From NCBI RefSeq assembly GCF_031453675.1, contig NZ_JAVIZX010000001.1, positions 682,001-746,000 of the forward strand: DNA of 64,000 nucleotides, read 5' to 3'. This document shows, one piece after another, positions 8,526 to 16,888 of this stretch; position 1 is the stretch's first letter, and each line of letters opens with the position of its first letter. The notes below the pieces were generated by a model, which was not told the DNA's origin, did no database searches, and was given only the letters and a program-made list of their open reading frames with translations. The stretch is from Paracidovorax wautersii (GTDB lineage Bacteria; Pseudomonadota; Gammaproteobacteria; Burkholderiales; Burkholderiaceae_C). Both the position numbers and the translations under genes were made by a program.

Positions 8526-10748
8526 ATGATCCACCACCCTGACCGGGCCCGCGCCAGTGCGCGCCCTGCTCTGCACCCCACCTTGCAGTCGCTCCTGCAT
8601 CCCCTGGCGCTGGCGGCGGCCGCGTTCTGCGCTGGCCCCGCCCTGGCGCAGGACGCCGCGCCGGCAGATGCGGCCGCCATCGCCATCCCCCCCGCCGAGC
8701 CGGCGGCCGAGATGGCCACCATCGACATCGTCGGCCGTACCGAGTCCGGCGCCTACCACGCGGCCGAGGCGGCAGGCGCCAAGTCCGATCTGCCGCTGCG
8801 CGAGCTGCCTCAATCGGTGCGCATCGTCACGCGCCAGGCCATCGATGACCTGGGCGCCACCAAGCTCGACGAGGTGCTCGACTACGTGGGCGGGGTCTCG
8901 CGCCAGAACAACTTCGGCGGGCTGTGGGACAACTTCGCCATCCGCGGCCTGCCGGGCAATGAGAACACCGGCACGGCCACGCTGCTCAACGGCTTTGCCT
9001 CCAGCCGCGGCTTCAACGCGCCGCGCGACCTGGCGAGCGTGGAGCGCATCGAATTCCTCAAGGGTCCGGCCGCCGCGCTCTACGGCAGCAGCGAACCCGG
9101 CGGCACGCTCAACATCGTCTCCAAGCGCCCGCAGTGGAAGAGCGCCACCGCCGTGGAAGGCTATGCCGGCAGCCACGGCCTGCGCCGCGGTGCGCTGGAC
9201 AGCACCGGCCCGCTGGGCGACCGCCTGGCCTACCGCCTGAACGTGGCCGTGGAAGACCGGGACAGCTTCCGCGACCACATCCAGGCCGAGCGGCGCGTGA
9301 TCGCTCCAGCCTTCACCTGGAAGCTGGGCCGCGACTCGCTGCTGGAATACACCGGCGAGTTCCTGCGCCACGCCACGCCGCTGGACCGGGGCGTGACCGC
9401 CGTCAACGGCCGCCTGGGCGCCGTCTCCACCAGCCGCTTCCTGGGCGAGCCCGCGGACGGCGACGTGACGGTGGACAACCAGACGCACCAGTGGGTGCTG
9501 AGCCATGAGTGGAACGCCGCCTGGCGCAGCCGGTTCGGGCTGTCGTACCGCGAGACCTCCGTGGAAGGCTATTCCACCGAGGCCACCGCGCTGCGCGCCG
9601 ACGGCCGCACGCTCACGCGCCAGCGGCGCTTTCGCGACTACACGTCCGACGACGTGGCGCTGCAGGCCGAACTGCAGGGCACGCTGGCCACCGGCGCCGT
9701 CGAGCACGAACTGCTGCTGGGCGTGGAGTCCTTCCGCTTCCACATGGATTCGCTGATGCTGCGCGCCAACCCGACTGCCGCCGCGCCCTATGCCATCGAC
9801 ATCCTCGCGCCGGTCTACGGCCAGGCCCAGCCCGTGCCCCAGCCCAACACCGACACCCGCGAACGCCAGCGCGCCACGGCCTTCTACGTGCAGGACGCGA
9901 TCAAGCTCGCGCCGCAGTGGCGCCTGCTGGCGGGCGTGCGCGTGGACCGCACCGACCAGTCGCTGGACAACCGGCGCACCGGCCGCACCGACCGCCAGAG
10001 CCCCACGGCCACCTCGCCCCGGCTGGGCGTGAGCTGGCTGCCCACGCCGCAGTGGACGGTGTATGCGAATGCCGGCCGCTCGTTCCGGCCCAACGCCGGA
10101 TCGGATGCCGCGCAGCGCGCCTTCGACCCCGAGCGCGGGCGCGCGCTGGAGCTGGGCGCCAAGTGGGAGAGCGCCGACCAGCGCATGGGTGCCACGGCCG
10201 CCCTGTTCGACATCCGCAAGCGCAACGTGCTCACGGCCGACCCAGCCAACAGCGGCTTCTCGGCCGCGGCCGGCGAGGTGCGCAGCCGCGGCGTGGAGCT
10301 GGACCTGGCCGGCCAGCTGTCGGCGCGCTGGCGCCTGAACGCCAGCCTGGTGGTGAACGACGTGGAGATCGCGCGGGACAACACGCTGGAGGTCGGCGGC
10401 CGCCTGCTGAACGTGCCGCGGGTGAACGGCAGCGTGCTGGCGATGTACGAGGACGCGCTGGCCGGCGGCCAGCGCTACGGCGTGGGTGCGGGCGCGACCT
10501 ACATGGGCCGCCGCCTGGGCCAGGCCCGCACGCAGGCCGAGGCCAATGCCGGCACGCCCGCCTTCGATCTGCCGGCCTACACCACCGCCAAGCTGGTCGC
10601 CTACTGGCGGCTCACGCCCGCGGTGCGCCTGACGCTGGACGTGGACAACGTCTTCGACCGTAGCTACTACACCAGTTCGGTCAGCAGCCTGTGGGTGGCG
10701 CCCGGCAGCGGCCGGGCGGTGACGGTGGGGCTGCAGGCGCGGTTCTGA
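8526..10748 (+). CDS. TonB-dependent siderophore receptor
   Basis: Outer-membrane, TonB-energised receptor for a ferric siderophore or similar ligand. The 740-residue protein has a signal peptide ending in GPALAQD and a TonB-box-like ATIDIVG. A plug domain shows LRELPQSVRIVTRQAI, IRGLPG, VERIEFLKGPAAALYG and GGTLNIVSKRPQ. A beta-barrel ends in a C-terminal aromatic (LQARF). There is no STN domain, so it is not a signalling receptor, unlike the one at 32538. The ATG at 8526 is preferred over a TTG nine bases upstream. It follows a small DUF2946-like gene. No Fur box was found nearby, though element B occupies the promoter region. Confidence 0.92.
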   Translation: MIHHPDRARASARPALHPTLQSLLHPLALAAAAFCAGPALAQDAAPADAAAIAIPPAEPAAEMATIDIVGRTESGAYHAAEAAGAKSDLPLRELPQSVRIVTRQAIDDLGATKLDEVLDYVGGVSRQNNFGGLWDNFAIRGLPGNENTGTATLLNGFASSRGFNAPRDLASVERIEFLKGPAAALYGSSEPGGTLNIVSKRPQWKSATAVEGYAGSHGLRRGALDSTGPLGDRLAYRLNVAVEDRDSFRDHIQAERRVIAPAFTWKLGRDSLLEYTGEFLRHATPLDRGVTAVNGRLGAVSTSRFLGEPADGDVTVDNQTHQWVLSHEWNAAWRSRFGLSYRETSVEGYSTEATALRADGRTLTRQRRFRDYTSDDVALQAELQGTLATGAVEHELLLGVESFRFHMDSLMLRANPTAAAPYAIDILAPVYGQAQPVPQPNTDTRERQRATAFYVQDAIKLAPQWRLLAGVRVDRTDQSLDNRRTGRTDRQSPTATSPRLGVSWLPTPQWTVYANAGRSFRPNAGSDAAQRAFDPERGRALELGAKWESADQRMGATAALFDIRKRNVLTADPANSGFSAAAGEVRSRGVELDLAGQLSARWRLNASLVVNDVEIARDNTLEVGGRLLNVPRVNGSVLAMYEDALAGGQRYGVGAGATYMGRRLGQARTQAEANAGTPAFDLPAYTTAKLVAYWRLTPAVRLTLDVDNVFDRSYYTSSVSSLWVAPGSGRAVTVGLQARF

Positions 10749-10796
10749 ACGCAAGGGCCGGCGCGGCGCGGCAGCGCCGGCCCGCGCGGCCGGCGC

Positions 10797-11219
10797 TCAG
10801 CCGCCGCGGTTGCGCATCCAGTCTGCCGTACCCATGAAGCTCTCGGCCAGGCGCGTGCGCAGCGCCTCGGGCACGCCGGTCTCGCCCATGGCCTGGTCCA
10901 TGCACGCCACCCACTCGTCGCGCTCCTTGATGCCGATCGAGAACGGCAGGTGCCGCGCGCGCAGGCGCGGGTGGCCGAAGCGGCTCTGGTAGTGGTCCGG
11001 CCCGCCCAGCCAGCCGCACAGGAACCAGAAGAGCTTGTCGCGGGCCTCGTCCAGCGTGGAGCCGTGCGCGGCGCGCAGCGCGGCGTAGGCGGGCTCCAGG
11101 TCCATCAGGTCGTAGAAACGGTCCACCAGGGCGCGCACCCGGGGTTCGCCGCCGATCCATTCGAACGGCGTAGCGGCGGCGGGGCGGGCGGAAGAGGGGC
11201 TGTCGTCGTCAACGGGCAT
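10797..11219 (-). CDS. Group II truncated hemoglobin
   Basis: Small heme protein of the trHbO (group II) type, thought to bind O2 or NO. The 140-residue sequence contains the segment RFGHPRLRARHLPFSI, in which the second His (about H90) is the expected proximal heme ligand, and DEWVACM with the Trp (about W103) at the G8 position characteristic of group II. FYDLMD and FLCGWLGGP also fit. The N-terminus carries about 18 extra residues before the globin fold. It is followed, after one intergenic repeat copy, by nothing that suggests its partner. Confidence 0.92.
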   Translation of the reverse strand: MPVDDDSPSSARPAAATPFEWIGGEPRVRALVDRFYDLMDLEPAYAALRAAHGSTLDEARDKLFWFLCGWLGGPDHYQSRFGHPRLRARHLPFSIGIKERDEWVACMDQAMGETGVPEALRTRLAESFMGTADWMRNRGG

Positions 11220-11246
11220 GGCGGTGCGGAAATTGGAATGAAATGT

Positions 11247-11287
11247 GCCTGCAGCGCTTATCCATCAAGCGCAAGCAGCTATCAAAA
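11247..11287 (+). repeat. Intergenic repeat, copy 3
   Basis: Near-perfect copy of the same-orientation repeat (CAGCGCTTATCCATCAAGCG core, then CAAGCAGCTATCAAAA). It lies between the 3' end of the C13 peptidase gene and the start of the hemoglobin gene, both on the minus strand. Confidence 0.9.
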
Positions 11288-11305
11288 GATGAGCAAACCA
11301 TCGGA

Positions 11306-12844
11306 TCAGCGGACCGGTGCCGCGTCCAGCCGGGCGGCCAGCGCATCCAGCACGGGCGCGATGGCAGGGCCTACGCGGATCTGCGGGTTGGAAAAGCCGT
11401 CGTCCTTGCCGGCGTCGATCTCGCGCTGGCGGATCAGCGGCACGGCGCGGGCGAAGGCCTGGGTGAACGAGTGCGTCTGGCGCAGCTGCTCGTCGAACAC
11501 CGCGCGGCCGAAGAAGGTCAGCTCCGACAGGCGGCCGCAGCCGTACGAGGTGTGCGTGGCGTCCGCCGCCGTCATCACCAGCGTGGCCTCGGTGGCCAGC
11601 GGCTCGATCCAGCCGCCTGAATAGCAGGCCGACACGGCGACCACCCGGTGGCGGATGCCGGCCTGGTCGAGCAGCCGGCGCAGCAGTTCGGGAGTGACGG
11701 GCTCCACCTCCAGCGGCCAGTGGTCGGCGGCCAGCCGGTGGTCCTGCCCGCCGTGCGAGGTGAGGTAGACCACCAGCACGTCGTGCGCGCGGTCCATGCG
11801 GGCGCCCAGGGCGGCCACGGCGCGCTCCAGGTTGCGCGGTGTGGCCCAGACGTGCGTGGCCGCGGTGTCGGCATGGTTGAGCAGCTGGAGCACGCGCCCG
11901 CGCGCGCCGAAACGCTCTTCCAGCAGCTCGCGCACCATCGTGCTTTCGCGGCGGAACACGTTCTCGCCGGCGAAGGGGGCGAACACCAGGCCGTACACAT
12001 CCACCACGCCATCGCGCTGCGGCACCAGGGCCTGCACCTGCCGCTCCCACAGCGCCTGCTGCGCCTCGAAGACCTCTTGCGACAGGCGCAGCGGCTCGGG
12101 CTCGAGCTCGGGGGCAGTGTCTGCATCGGGCTCGGCGTCGCCTTCGGCCCACACCGGGGCCTCCGGCGCTGCCTCGGTCCAGGACGGGCCGGGGTAGGTC
12201 CACAGTCCGGCGCCCGTCAGCACCACGGTCGCCAGCGTGAACAGGGCCAGTCGCGTGCGGGTGACGAAGAACGCCGCGCTCATGCGCAGCACAGCCACCA
12301 GGCCCAGCAGCACCAGGGCGAGCATGGCGCCGTCCAGCGCGCTCGGCCCCGGCCAGGCACCGGGATAGCGTACGGCCCACACCTGCAGCGCGCTCGACAG
12401 CAACAGCACTGGCAGCGGCGCCCACGAGGAGAGCGCGAACCAGGCCGCCAAGCGCCCGCCGCCACCGGCCGGCCCCGTGCCGCGCGGCAGGGCGCACCAG
12501 GCGCACCACAGCAAAGCCAGGCTGATCCACCAGGGCGCCAGCCAGGCGGCGGGCTCGAACTGCGCGGGCCCGGGCACGGTGAAGCGTTCGGCCGCCAACA
12601 GCGCCGCGGCCGGCAGCGCCACCAGCACCAGCAGCTGCCACGGGCCGGGGGCGGCATCGCCCGTGCGGGGGCGGAGGAAGGCTGCGCCCCGCAGGCCCTC
12701 CGCCATCCAGCGCCACAGCGGCAGCCGGCACGCGGGCTGCGGACCGGAAGATCCGGAAGGTGCGGGTGCAGTTGGCGGCACGGGCGGGGCCGGCGGCGTG
12801 CCGGCGTGGGCGGGGGGCAGGCCGGAGGCCGGGGAATCAGACAT
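11306..12844 (-). CDS. Membrane-anchored C13 (legumain-like) family peptidase
   Basis: A 512-residue protein with a Pro/Ala-rich N-terminus and several hydrophobic segments in its first half (for example [33 protein letters not shown] and LALFTLATVVLTGAGLWT). A soluble C-terminal domain of the C13 cysteine-peptidase clan carries the catalytic pair, His in VVYLTSHGGQDH (about H364) and Cys in VVAVSACYSGGWIE (about C407). C13 enzymes include legumain and GPI transamidase; bacterial members are poorly characterised. The peptidase domain probably faces the periplasm, which is inference. The start is taken at MSDSP; another ATG lies 12 bases upstream. Confidence 0.82.
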   Translation of the reverse strand: MSDSPASGLPPAHAGTPPAPPVPPTAPAPSGSSGPQPACRLPLWRWMAEGLRGAAFLRPRTGDAAPGPWQLLVLVALPAAALLAAERFTVPGPAQFEPAAWLAPWWISLALLWCAWCALPRGTGPAGGGGRLAAWFALSSWAPLPVLLLSSALQVWAVRYPGAWPGPSALDGAMLALVLLGLVAVLRMSAAFFVTRTRLALFTLATVVLTGAGLWTYPGPSWTEAAPEAPVWAEGDAEPDADTAPELEPEPLRLSQEVFEAQQALWERQVQALVPQRDGVVDVYGLVFAPFAGENVFRRESTMVRELLEERFGARGRVLQLLNHADTAATHVWATPRNLERAVAALGARMDRAHDVLVVYLTSHGGQDHRLAADHWPLEVEPVTPELLRRLLDQAGIRHRVVAVSACYSGGWIEPLATEATLVMTAADATHTSYGCGRLSELTFFGRAVFDEQLRQTHSFTQAFARAVPLIRQREIDAGKDDGFSNPQIRVGPAIAPVLDALAARLDAAPVR

Positions 12845-12918
12845 GGCGGGAATCATGCCACCGCCCGGGGCGTGCGCTGCCCCACGGCGCGGGAAGCAGC
12901 CACACCGGCGATCAGCAT

Positions 12919-12975
12919 GAAAATGGCCCGCAGCGCTTTCTACACAAGCGCAATCAGCTATTCAATCAATAGCAT
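12919..12975 (+). repeat. Intergenic repeat, copy 4
   Basis: Diverged copy: GCAGCGCTTTCTACACAAGCG, then CAATCAGCTATTCAATCAATAGCA, showing both the CGCTT/AAGCG stem and the second GCTATT/AATAGC stem. It sits between the peptidase start and the permease 3' end. Confidence 0.8.
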
Positions 12976-13026
12976 TCCGCGATGCAGCGGACGGGGCGTG
13001 GGGCACGCCGCACGCACCCCACCGGC

Positions 13027-15546
13027 TCAGTCGGCCGCGCGCCGCAGCGTGTCCACCACCGGGCGGCGCAGCACCTCGCGCAGGCCCCACCAGCCCGCAG
13101 CCAGGGCCAGCACGGCGCCGGCCAGCGCACCGGCCAGCGGCACCCAGGGCGTGGCCGTCCAGGCGAAGTCGAACACGTAGCGCGCCAGCGCCCAGCCCAC
13201 GGCCACCGCGACGAAGCTCGCCAGGAAGCCGGCCAGCAGGCCCACGCCGGCCAGCTCCGCGCGCTGCACTTGGCGCAGCAGCCGCGCCTGGGCGCCCACG
13301 GCGCGCATGATGGCGAACTCGCGCGCCCGCTCCTCGCGCGTGGCCGTCACCGCGGCGAACAGCACCACCAGCCCGGCGGCCAGCGTGAAGCCGAAGAGGA
13401 ACTCCACCGCGCGGATCACCTGGCCCAGCACGCCCTGCACCTGGGCCAGCGTGGCGCTCATGTCCACGTTGGTGATGTTGGGGAATTCGCGCACCAGGGC
13501 GTTGTCGAAGCCAGGAGTGCTGGGCGCACGGTAGGCCGCCAGATACGTCGCAGGCAAGTCGGCCAGCTGGTCCACCGTGTACATGACGAAGAAGTTGGCG
13601 CGCAGCGAGCCCCAGTCCACCTTGCGCAGGCTGGTGATGCGCGCCTCGCTCGGAATGCCGCCGATGTCGAAGCGCAGCGTGTCGCCGAGCTTCAGGCCCA
13701 GCGTCTCGGCGATGCCCTCCTCCACGCTGACTTCGCCCGCGGCGCCGGGCGTCCAGGTGCCCGCCGTGATCTGGTTGTGCCCGGGCGCCTGCGCGGCGTT
13801 GGAGAGGTTGAACTCGCGGTCCACCAGGCGCTTGGCGCGGTCCTCGGTGTAGTCGTCCATGCCCACGTCGCGCCCGTTGATGGCCACCAGCCGGCCGCGG
13901 ATCATGGGGTACCAGTCGTAGCGCGACACGCCGGCGCCGCGCAGCGTCTGCTGGAAGGCGTCGGCCTGCTCGGGCATCACGTTGATGACGAAGCGGTTGG
14001 GCGCGTCGGGCGGCGTGGCCTTCTGCCAGCTGCCGATGAGGTCGGTGCGCAGCAGCACCAGCAGCACCAGGGCCAGCAGGCCCACGGCCAGGCTGCTCAC
14101 CTGCACCACCGCATACACCGGCCGGGCGGAGATCTGCCGCGTGGCCAACACCAGCCAGCGCGGGGCCGTGGCCTCGTTCACGCTCCGGCGCAGCAGCTTC
14201 ACGGCCAGCCAGGCCAGGCCGGCGAACAGCAGTACCGCGCCGGCGAAGCCGCCCACGGCGATCAGGCCCAGCTTCAGGTCGCTGCTCACCGCCAGCAGCA
14301 GCGCGGCGAAGCCCGCCACCCCCACGCCCAGCACCAGCGCGGAGGCCGGCTTGAGGCCGCCCAGGTCGCGCCGGATCACGCGCAGCGGCGGCACCTGGGC
14401 CAGCTGCAGGACCGGCGGCAGGCCGAAGGCGAACATCAGCGTGAGCCCCATGCCCAGGCCGAAGGCCACGGGCCACGGACCGGGCGCGGGCAGCGCCGTT
14501 TCCACCAGCCCCGCCAGCAGCGCCACGAAGGCGAAGTGCACGGCAAAGCCCAGCAGCACGCCCAGCGCGCTGGCGAACAGGCCCACCAGGCCGAACTCCA
14601 CGACGTACCCGCCCGCGATGGTGCGCTGGCTCTGCCCCAGCACGCGCAGCAGGGCCGCGCCGTCCAGGTGCTGGCTGGCGAAGCCACGCGCCGCCAGCGC
14701 CACGGCCACGGCGGACAGCAGGGCCGCCAGCAGCGCCACCAGGTTGAGGAATTTCTGCGCCCGGTCCAGCGTCTGGCGCATCTCGGGCCGGCCGGTGTCC
14801 AGCGACTCCAGCCGCACGCCGTGCACCTCGGGGCGCTTGAGGGTCTCGGCGGCCCAGTCGCTGAACTGCTGCACCGCCCGGGTCTCGCCCGCCACGGCGA
14901 AGCGGTAGGTCAGGCGGCTGGCGGGCTGCACCAGGCCGGTGGCCGGCAGGTCGGCCGCGTTCACCATGACGCGCGGCGCAAAGCTCATGAACCCGGCGCC
15001 GCGGTCGGGCTCCAGGGTGATGATGCGGGCGATGCGCAGCTGCGCGTCCCCCAGCAGCAGCGGGTCGCCCATCGCCAGGCCCAGCGCCTCCAGCAGGGGC
15101 GCGTCCACCCACGCCTCGCCGCGCGCCGGGATCTCGTCCGTGGCTTGGCCGGCCGCGCCCGGCGCCGGGGCCACCTGCAGGCGGCCCCGCAGCGGGTAGC
15201 CGGCCTCCACGCTCTTGAGGGCCACCAGCCGGCTGGCCCCGCCCTGCGCATCGTCCGCCCGGCCCATGGTGGGAAAGCCCAGCGTGGTCACGCTGCGCAG
15301 GCCCAGGGCGCGGGCGCGCTCGGTGAATGCAGCCGGGGTCGGGTTGTCGCTCACCACCACGGCATCGCCGCCCAGCAGCTGCAGCGCATCGCGCTCCAGC
15401 CCGCGCTGCAGGCGGTCGGCGAAGAAGCCCACCGAAGTGAGCGCCGCCACCGCCAGCGTGACGGCGACGATCAGCAGGCGCAGTTCGCCCGCGCGCAGGT
15501 CGCGCCACAGGGTCCGCCAGCCCAGGGACAGGACGTGTTTCAGCAT
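13027..15546 (-). CDS. FtsX/MacB-type ABC transporter permease (YbbP-like)
   Basis: An 839-residue inner-membrane permease with two FtsX modules. It starts MLKHVLSLGWRTLWRDLRAG with a first helix (LLIVAVTLAVAALTSVGFFA), a large periplasmic region, a middle helix set around residue 255-480 and a final set near the C-terminus (LFGFTLAAGLVVLFAAVTA; GVGLLAGFLASFVAVAVGWA). This plan matches YbbP-type permeases, which normally work with a YbbA-type ATPase, often with the TesA esterase. No ATPase gene is adjacent in this window, so its partner must be elsewhere. Substrate unknown; lipoprotein or lipid handling is the family guess. Confidence 0.85.
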   Translation of the reverse strand: MLKHVLSLGWRTLWRDLRAGELRLLIVAVTLAVAALTSVGFFADRLQRGLERDALQLLGGDAVVVSDNPTPAAFTERARALGLRSVTTLGFPTMGRADDAQGGASRLVALKSVEAGYPLRGRLQVAPAPGAAGQATDEIPARGEAWVDAPLLEALGLAMGDPLLLGDAQLRIARIITLEPDRGAGFMSFAPRVMVNAADLPATGLVQPASRLTYRFAVAGETRAVQQFSDWAAETLKRPEVHGVRLESLDTGRPEMRQTLDRAQKFLNLVALLAALLSAVAVALAARGFASQHLDGAALLRVLGQSQRTIAGGYVVEFGLVGLFASALGVLLGFAVHFAFVALLAGLVETALPAPGPWPVAFGLGMGLTLMFAFGLPPVLQLAQVPPLRVIRRDLGGLKPASALVLGVGVAGFAALLLAVSSDLKLGLIAVGGFAGAVLLFAGLAWLAVKLLRRSVNEATAPRWLVLATRQISARPVYAVVQVSSLAVGLLALVLLVLLRTDLIGSWQKATPPDAPNRFVINVMPEQADAFQQTLRGAGVSRYDWYPMIRGRLVAINGRDVGMDDYTEDRAKRLVDREFNLSNAAQAPGHNQITAGTWTPGAAGEVSVEEGIAETLGLKLGDTLRFDIGGIPSEARITSLRKVDWGSLRANFFVMYTVDQLADLPATYLAAYRAPSTPGFDNALVREFPNITNVDMSATLAQVQGVLGQVIRAVEFLFGFTLAAGLVVLFAAVTATREERAREFAIMRAVGAQARLLRQVQRAELAGVGLLAGFLASFVAVAVGWALARYVFDFAWTATPWVPLAGALAGAVLALAAGWWGLREVLRRPVVDTLRRAAD

Positions 15547-15654
15547 GGTGGATGCACTCCTCGCGGCAACATCGAAAGCAACTTGGGGTCGATCAAAGAA
15601 AAGAGGCAGCAACGGGAACGGCGCACACGGGCGTGGCCGCCGCTTCCGGCCCGC

Positions 15655-16536
15655 TCAGACATAGCGCACGGCGGCAGGCGGGCGGCACATGCCCCACAGC
15701 TGCATGCCGGCCTCGCGGGCCAGCTGCAGCGCCAGCCCCGTGGGCGCGGAGATGGTGGCCAGCGCCGGCACGCCCAGGCGCGCGCATTTGCGCACCAGCT
15801 CGTAGCTGGTGCGGCTGGTCATGACGACGAAGCCCGGTTCCTCCAGCCGGCCGGCCAGCGCCAGGCGTCCGAGCAGTTTGTCGAGGGCGTTGTGGCGGCC
15901 CACGTCTTCGAGCACGTCGGTGAGCTGCCCGTCGGGCGTCGCCCAGCCGGCGGCATGCAGGGAGCCTGCCTGGGCATTGAGCACCTGCAGCGGCCCCAGT
16001 GCGGTGAACGCGCGGGCCAGCGTCTCCACATCCAGCCCGGCCACCCAGGGCGGCACCGGCACCGTCTCGGGATGCAGGTCCAGCGCCTGCAGGCTGTCGA
16101 TGCCGCAGACGCCGCAGCCCGTGCGGCCCGCCAGGGCGCGCCGGTGCTCCTTGAGCCGGGCGAACTGGCGCGGCGCGATCTCCATGTGCACCGAGCAGCT
16201 CACGTCGGGCGTGCCTTCGCCATGGGTGAAGACTTCCAGGTCGCGGCAGTCCGCCGGGTCGACGACGATGCCTTCGCTGAGGGCGAAGCCCACGGCGAAA
16301 GCCTCCAGATCCTGCGGCGTGGCCATCATGACGGCATGCGAGATGTCGTTGAACACCAGCGCCACCGGCACCTCGGCGGCCACCGTGCGCTGCTGCGGCG
16401 CCGACGTGGCAGCGCCCGGCGCATCCTGCGGCGGCAGGCGCCAGGCCGCCACGGGCACCTCCCGCAGGGGCGCCGGCGTGCCATCGGCACCGGATGTGAC
16501 GGGGGCCGCACACGCGGCTGAGGACGACTCTTGCAT
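15655..16536 (-). CDS. fdhD: Formate dehydrogenase accessory sulfurtransferase FdhD
   Basis: Delivers sulfur to the molybdenum/bis-MGD cofactor of formate dehydrogenase. The 293-residue protein (start MQESSSAACAAPV; another ATG 12 bases upstream) has the catalytic cysteine motif GRTGCGVCGIDSL and the family motifs VALVFNDISHAVMMATPQD, FAVGFALSEGIV, EDVGRHNALDKLLG and SRTSYELVRKCA. It is transcribed away from the formate dehydrogenase operon that begins at 16889, and the roughly 350-base divergent region should hold promoters for both. FdhD is needed for the enzyme encoded next door, so the placement is functional. Confidence 0.96.
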   Translation of the reverse strand: MQESSSAACAAPVTSGADGTPAPLREVPVAAWRLPPQDAPGAATSAPQQRTVAAEVPVALVFNDISHAVMMATPQDLEAFAVGFALSEGIVVDPADCRDLEVFTHGEGTPDVSCSVHMEIAPRQFARLKEHRRALAGRTGCGVCGIDSLQALDLHPETVPVPPWVAGLDVETLARAFTALGPLQVLNAQAGSLHAAGWATPDGQLTDVLEDVGRHNALDKLLGRLALAGRLEEPGFVVMTSRTSYELVRKCARLGVPALATISAPTGLALQLAREAGMQLWGMCRPPAAVRYV

Positions 16537-16591
16537 GGCCCGTACCATAACAGCCCGCCCCTGTCATGACGCAGCGCACACCTCGGGTTTG

Positions 16592-16620
16592 TTGAGGAAA
16601 TTCGCCCCCGCGCGTAATAA
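16592..16620 (+). promoter_or_regulatory. Candidate promoter for the formate dehydrogenase operon
   Basis: TTGAGG (16592-16597), a 17-base spacer, then TAATAA (16615-16620) on the plus strand, a reasonable match to sigma70 elements. It would leave about a 260-base leader before the fdhA-type start at 16889. No gene or clear riboswitch is seen in that leader. Confidence 0.4.
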
Positions 16621-16888
16621 TGGCCGCGTCGTACAGGAGCCACGATGTCGCGCGCATCCAGCCACTCGCATCCCGGCAGCTTCCCGCTGTTGCGGACACC
16701 GCCTTGCCGGCCGGCCGCCCCCGCTTCCCATCGTTTCGCTTCTTCGTCTTCGAACCTGTTTCGGGCCAGCATCGCGCGTGCGCGTCGGTCTCGTGTGACA
16801 GGCGTTGCCCGCTTGCGGGCCATGCTCGGTTGCCACCTGGAATCCACCCGATGAAACACCCCCTCTCCCCGGGGCAGGAGGACATGTC

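Noticed and set aside
12982-16521. A 1179-codon plus-strand frame over the permease and fdhD
   Set aside because: Shadow of two minus-strand genes; no motifs, no plausible ribosome site.
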